From assembly GCF_003992625.1 (NCBI RefSeq), contig NZ_RZMW01000029.1:170060-234059 (forward strand): a stretch of DNA of 64,000 bases, read 5' to 3'. Below are positions 61,303 through 64,000 of the stretch, one piece after another (position 1 is the first letter of the stretch; each line of letters opens with the position of its first letter). The stretch comes from Pelagibacterium lentulum. Its GTDB lineage: Bacteria > Pseudomonadota > Alphaproteobacteria > Rhizobiales > Devosiaceae. A program made the translations under genes and the position numbers. The notes beneath the pieces are model-generated. The model was not told the DNA's origin. It searched no databases and saw only the letters and a program-made list of their open reading frames with translations.

Positions 61303-61563
61303 TCAGGCAACGAGATCGTTGCCTTTATCGTCCCCAACGATTTCTGAAATCGATTCAGCGAGGTCGCCTGCGCTCTCCACAGCGGTGCGTGCTGCTTCGC
61401 GAGCAGCAGCTACCGAGTCGAATATCTGCCCGTCGAGCGGAAACACACCCAGCTTGACGGCCATAAAGCGAAAGTCATTCCCATTGGGAACAACGACACC
61501 CTGAGGTTCACCGTCAACAGCGATAACAATTGGCTTGGTCATTTCGAATCTGGTCTCCGACAT
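61303..61563 (-). CDS. Hypothetical small protein
   Basis: The 86-residue protein is not recognised. It is soluble with a strand-rich first half (PIVIAVDGEPQGVVVPNG) and an alanine-rich helical second half. The start could be 61563 or the ATG seven codons later at 61542. It has coding-like composition and lies between the TetR and SRAP genes. The 341 bases that follow (61564-61904) show no convincing gene or RNA. Confidence 0.5.
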   Translation of the reverse strand: MSETRFEMTKPIVIAVDGEPQGVVVPNGNDFRFMAVKLGVFPLDGQIFDSVAAAREAARTAVESAGDLAESISEIVGDDKGNDLVA

Positions 61564-61904
61564 CAGCCGCCCAGCGCCGGGGCGGTGCTAACAGTCTAAT
61601 GTGAGGGTCTTGTGACAGGTGGGGTGGCTTTAGCGCGCCACGCGCCAGGTCCAGGAGCTACACATCAGTCCCGTGGGTTTAAGTCGCACGAGATAGGTGG
61701 AGACAAACGCGGTCAGGCGTGCCCAATTTGCTTGTGTTACCATTTGCCGAACTCCAGCCTGACCTTGCACCAGAGGCGGTGCATGACAGGCTTATATCAA
61801 TGGAACGGAAGAAAATCGAGGCCCCATGTGCCAATTTGGAACGTGGAACCGAAATTTCCTGCCAATGGAATGGCATATGGGGGCATTGGTTCCCGCTTTG
61901 AAGG

Positions 61905-62645
61905 TCAAAAAAGGTCGAGCTGATCGGCTTTTTTTGCTTGATTTGACATAGACTTGCCTTTTTCCGGTCGATCGGGCGATTCAGGGGCTGGTTCGATCAT
62001 ATCTGGCCCGTCATTGGCCGCAGAATTGACTCTTGAGGACACCATTCTGGCCTGCATGACGCCTTCGGGGGCCGGTGCGAGACGGGCCAATGCGGCGTCG
62101 GCGCGCACGCTGCGCACATTCAGCCAATCCTCGATTCCATCCGCATCGAGCAATGCAGGCATCCGGTCGTGAATACCGCTCAGGTCCGCATTGGCGCCGA
62201 CGGTGACAACGGCAGCGGTATCTACTTCTTCTCCTTCCGGGCCGATCCAGGTCGTGTAGAGACCGGCCATGGCCAGCGGTTCGCCGCTTTTGTAATTTAT
62301 GTAGTAGGGCTGCTTGACGCTTCCGGCCCTGTGCCACTCGTAATAGCCCGACGCAGGGATCACGCAGCGGGAGTGCTTGACCGCATCGCGGAAAGCCGGC
62401 TTTTGACTCAGCGTTTCGGAACGCGCATTGACGATCAAGGGAAAGTCCCGTGGATCCTTGACCCAATGGGGAACCAGCCCCCAGCGCGCCAGCTTGCCAT
62501 GGCGCCCCGATTCGTCCTGCCAGACGGCTATGATCGGTTGGGTCGGCGCAATATTGTATCGCGGCGGGGACAGGGCTACACTGGCAGCGTTGAAGAGCTG
62601 ACGTGTCGTCTCATGCGGCAATGTATAAGCGTAGCGTCCGCACAT
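61905..62645 (-). CDS. SRAP-family abasic-site-processing protein (YedK/HMCES-like)
   Basis: The 246-residue protein begins MCGRY, and Cys2 becomes the N-terminal nucleophile that crosslinks to abasic sites in single-stranded DNA. Other family sites: YNIAPTQPIIAV near residue 31 (Asn), NARSETLSQKPAFRDAVKHSRCVIPASGYYEWHR near 73-106 with the catalytic Glu, and GIHDRMPALLD near 156 with the His. The protein protects replication intermediates from breakage. A charged C-terminal extension of about 30 residues follows the domain. It is divergent from the Nudix gene. Confidence 0.93.
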   Translation of the reverse strand: MCGRYAYTLPHETTRQLFNAASVALSPPRYNIAPTQPIIAVWQDESGRHGKLARWGLVPHWVKDPRDFPLIVNARSETLSQKPAFRDAVKHSRCVIPASGYYEWHRAGSVKQPYYINYKSGEPLAMAGLYTTWIGPEGEEVDTAAVVTVGANADLSGIHDRMPALLDADGIEDWLNVRSVRADAALARLAPAPEGVMQARMVSSRVNSAANDGPDMIEPAPESPDRPEKGKSMSNQAKKADQLDLF

Positions 62646-62694
62646 GGGGTAAGTTCCTGCTGGTTTTCCTCACTATATCAAACCGGTCACGCAC

Positions 62695-63102
62695 ATGAAG
62701 CCAGATGCCTGTTCGATCGCGCTTTTTCACAATCTAAGCGTCTTCATCATACAGCGCCGTTATGAGCCCTTTCGCGGACTTTGGACGCTTCCCGGTGGGC
62801 GCATCGAAGCCGGAGAAAGCCCGAGCGAGTGCGTTACCCGAGAACTGTTCGAGGAAACCGGCTTTCTGATCGAGATGCCTCGCCATGTCCTCACCGAAAC
62901 CATTGGCAAGGGCGATAAGCGCTTTAAACTTGCGGTCTTTGCGGCTATTCATCCGTTTCGAGCGCCCTTGCCATCTGACGAGATCATGGCGTGGGACTGG
63001 ACCGAGCCCGATCATTTTGCCGGTCTGGAAACGACGCCGAACCTTGGCAAGATCGTGAGGGCCTGTGCGGCTCATCTGGAGATGTATGACGGCGATCTTT
63101 GA
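62695..63102 (+). CDS. Nudix hydrolase
   Basis: The 135-residue protein has an intact Nudix box, GRIEAGESPSECVTRELFEETGF (about residues 33-55), with the metal-binding REL-EE residues. The preceding LWTLPGG is typical of the ADP-ribose/nucleotide-sugar or MutT-like groups. It hydrolyses a nucleoside diphosphate linked to another group; the substrate is unknown. Its 3' end overlaps the next gene by 17 bases, implying co-transcription. Confidence 0.9.
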   Translation: MKPDACSIALFHNLSVFIIQRRYEPFRGLWTLPGGRIEAGESPSECVTRELFEETGFLIEMPRHVLTETIGKGDKRFKLAVFAAIHPFRAPLPSDEIMAWDWTEPDHFAGLETTPNLGKIVRACAAHLEMYDGDL

Positions 63103-63493
63103 ATTTTTTTCCTCCAAATCGATTCGGGCAATTGTGGCAACACTGGCATTTTGCGGGCCGGTCACGCTTGCCGCCCCGAGTGCTTGGGCAATCGATCCGC
63201 CTTATCAGGGGCAAATGGAAAGGCTCTCGGAAATTCTGGGCAGCCTTTACATGCTTGCACCTCTTTGCCGCCAGACCGATATCGACTGGCGGGAGCAAAT
63301 GGCTGACCTGATTACGCTCGATGAACCGGAACCGGATCGCCGCGCCCGTCTGGCCGGCGCCTTCAACGCCGGTTACGAGGCCTATGCGCGCTTTTACCGG
63401 ACCTGCACGCCGTCAGCGGAAATGGCTATCGAACGGCTGCTGCGCGAGGGCGAAATTCTCAGCCGGGACATCCATTCCCGCTATGCAGAATAG
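63086..63493 (+). CDS. TIGR02301-family protein, probably exported
   Basis: The 135-residue protein has a signal-peptide-like N-terminus (hydrophobic IVATLAFCGPVTLAAPSAWA, cleavage near residue 35) and a helical body with two conserved Cys (MLAPLCRQ and FYRTCTP) and LSEILGSLYMLAPLCR. I recall this pattern in the TIGR02301 family of Rhizobiales, function unknown. The ATG at 63086 is chosen because GGAG lies 4 bases upstream. It overlaps the Nudix gene. Confidence 0.75.
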   Translation: MTAIFEFFSSKSIRAIVATLAFCGPVTLAAPSAWAIDPPYQGQMERLSEILGSLYMLAPLCRQTDIDWREQMADLITLDEPEPDRRARLAGAFNAGYEAYARFYRTCTPSAEMAIERLLREGEILSRDIHSRYAE

Positions 63494-63590
63494 TGACCAA
63501 AATATCACTTATCCCCAATTCCCCCCTCGCCGTTAACCAATTGGTCATTTCCTCTTAGCGGTGCCACAAAGCCATGCTAACAAGCGTTTT

Positions 63591-63869
63591 ATGAGCACAT
63601 CGCGCACCACATTTCCGTTCCCCACATCCGACGCCGCTTTTGAGGCCGAGCAGGAAGAGCGTCAGCTTGCGCTCGAATATCTTGCAGATGCCTGGAATGC
63701 TGCCGATAGCGACGGTGTGGACAAGCAGGCGCTGGCCCATGCAGCGCTTTTTGCAGCCATTGCAACGCTGGTCGATGACTATGGCGAAGAATCTGTCGCC
63801 AATCTTATCGGCGAGATTCCCGAACGAGTCAGCAACGGCGAATATACGCTGAATCGCGTGCTGCAGTAG
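63591..63869 (+). CDS. Hypothetical protein, conserved-looking
   Basis: The 92-residue acidic helical protein (EAEQEERQLALEYLADAWN, then ALAHAALFAAIATLVDDYGEE) has no signal peptide. I do not recognise a family, though similar short acidic proteins occur in Hyphomicrobiales. The ATG at 63591 is taken; the frame extends back to 63561, adding 10 unlikely residues. It has coding-like composition and no obvious operon partner. Confidence 0.55.
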   Translation: MSTSRTTFPFPTSDAAFEAEQEERQLALEYLADAWNAADSDGVDKQALAHAALFAAIATLVDDYGEESVANLIGEIPERVSNGEYTLNRVLQ

Positions 63870-63965
63870 ATTTTCATCCGAACCGCTTAGCTTTTTGGTT
63901 TGCCTCACGGTTTTCTTTGCCTCACGGGCCGCACCGTAAAATTCATGACGGGCTAAAGCCGCCCT

Positions 63966-64000
63966 ATGGATTTCACTGGCCCTCCGGCTGGGCAGCGCCA
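63966..64000 (+). CDS. Possible start of a gene continuing beyond the window
   Basis: The ATG at 63966 begins an open frame (MDFTGPPAGQR) running off the window. There is no clear ribosome binding site close by, and only 11 codons are seen, so this is tentative. The 96 bases before it show nothing. Confidence 0.2.
   Translation, partial: MDFTGPPAGQR

Noticed and set aside
61612..61923. A 103-codon plus-strand frame before the SRAP gene
   Set aside because: The composition is not protein-like, there is no ribosome binding site, and it overlaps the end of the SRAP gene.

Overview
The window looks like a chromosomal segment of an alphaproteobacterium of the order Hyphomicrobiales (Rhizobiales), possibly a Devosia/Pelagibacterium relative. 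The signs are high GC content, the histone-deacetylase-like gene/xseB/tlyA order, a stand-alone DUF1499 gene, a TIGR02301-type gene, and one copy of an intergenic motif common in Rhizobiales. The genus is a guess; the order is a reasonable inference.

Layout. (1) 1-5458: the end of a dipeptide-type ABC transporter operon (ATPase tail, binding protein, two permeases) coupled to an M14-type metallopeptidase. (2) 5613-38561: a putative 32.9-kb integrated island. Its left end is a 26-bp exact copy of the 3' part of a tRNA-Gln gene. Its right end is the intact tRNA-Gln(UUG), next to a tyrosine integrase gene that carries two in-frame stop codons. Small phage-like genes lie just inside both ends (5757-6501 and 36958-37128). 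Between them sits about 30 kb of catabolic cargo. (3) 38538-64000: ordinary chromosome with tRNA-Gln, tRNA-Pro(CGG), type II NADH dehydrogenase, bioY, pdxH, a DnaJ-like gene, an XRE regulator/MFS pair, a threonylcarbamoyl-AMP synthase, an HDAC-like gene, xseB, a SCO1-like gene, tlyA, a ribB variant, aroC, a truncated haemoglobin, fabI, an FAD oxidase, a hemerythrin-like protein, a TetR/reductase pair, an SRAP protein, a Nudix hydrolase and small conserved genes.

The cargo has a left arm and a right arm. The left arm is a single leftward run of 15 tightly spaced or overlapping genes, 21629 down to 6950: M32 carboxypeptidase, aminotransferase, VOC protein, AstE/aspartoacylase-like hydrolase, PuuE-like deacetylase, AllA-like lyase, DapA-family aldolase, GntR regulator, epimerase, Gfo/Idh oxidoreductase, binding protein, two permeases, a second Gfo/Idh protein and an SDR. 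The right arm runs mainly rightward, 21903 to 36006: M14 carboxypeptidase, two DUF4438 paralogues, an Ldh2-type dehydrogenase, a creatinase-like M24 protein, an amidohydrolase, an aminotransferase, a TIM-barrel glycosidase-like protein, an allantoinase-like cyclic amidohydrolase and two ABC ATPases. A leftward SDR lies within it and a leftward GntR gene lies at its end. The left arm has a binding protein and permeases but no ATPases, and the right arm has two ATPases but no permeases, so together they can make one complete importer. The same 18-bp operator-like sequence, with a 12-bp perfect palindrome, occurs in both divergent control regions (21745 and 24612). I infer one regulon for importing and degrading a peptide-like compound that probably contains a ureido, hydantoin or other cyclic-amide group. 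The substrate is not known from sequence.

No CRISPR array, rRNA, insertion sequence or riboswitch was recognised. All calls rest on reading the sequence and recalling family motifs; no database search was run.
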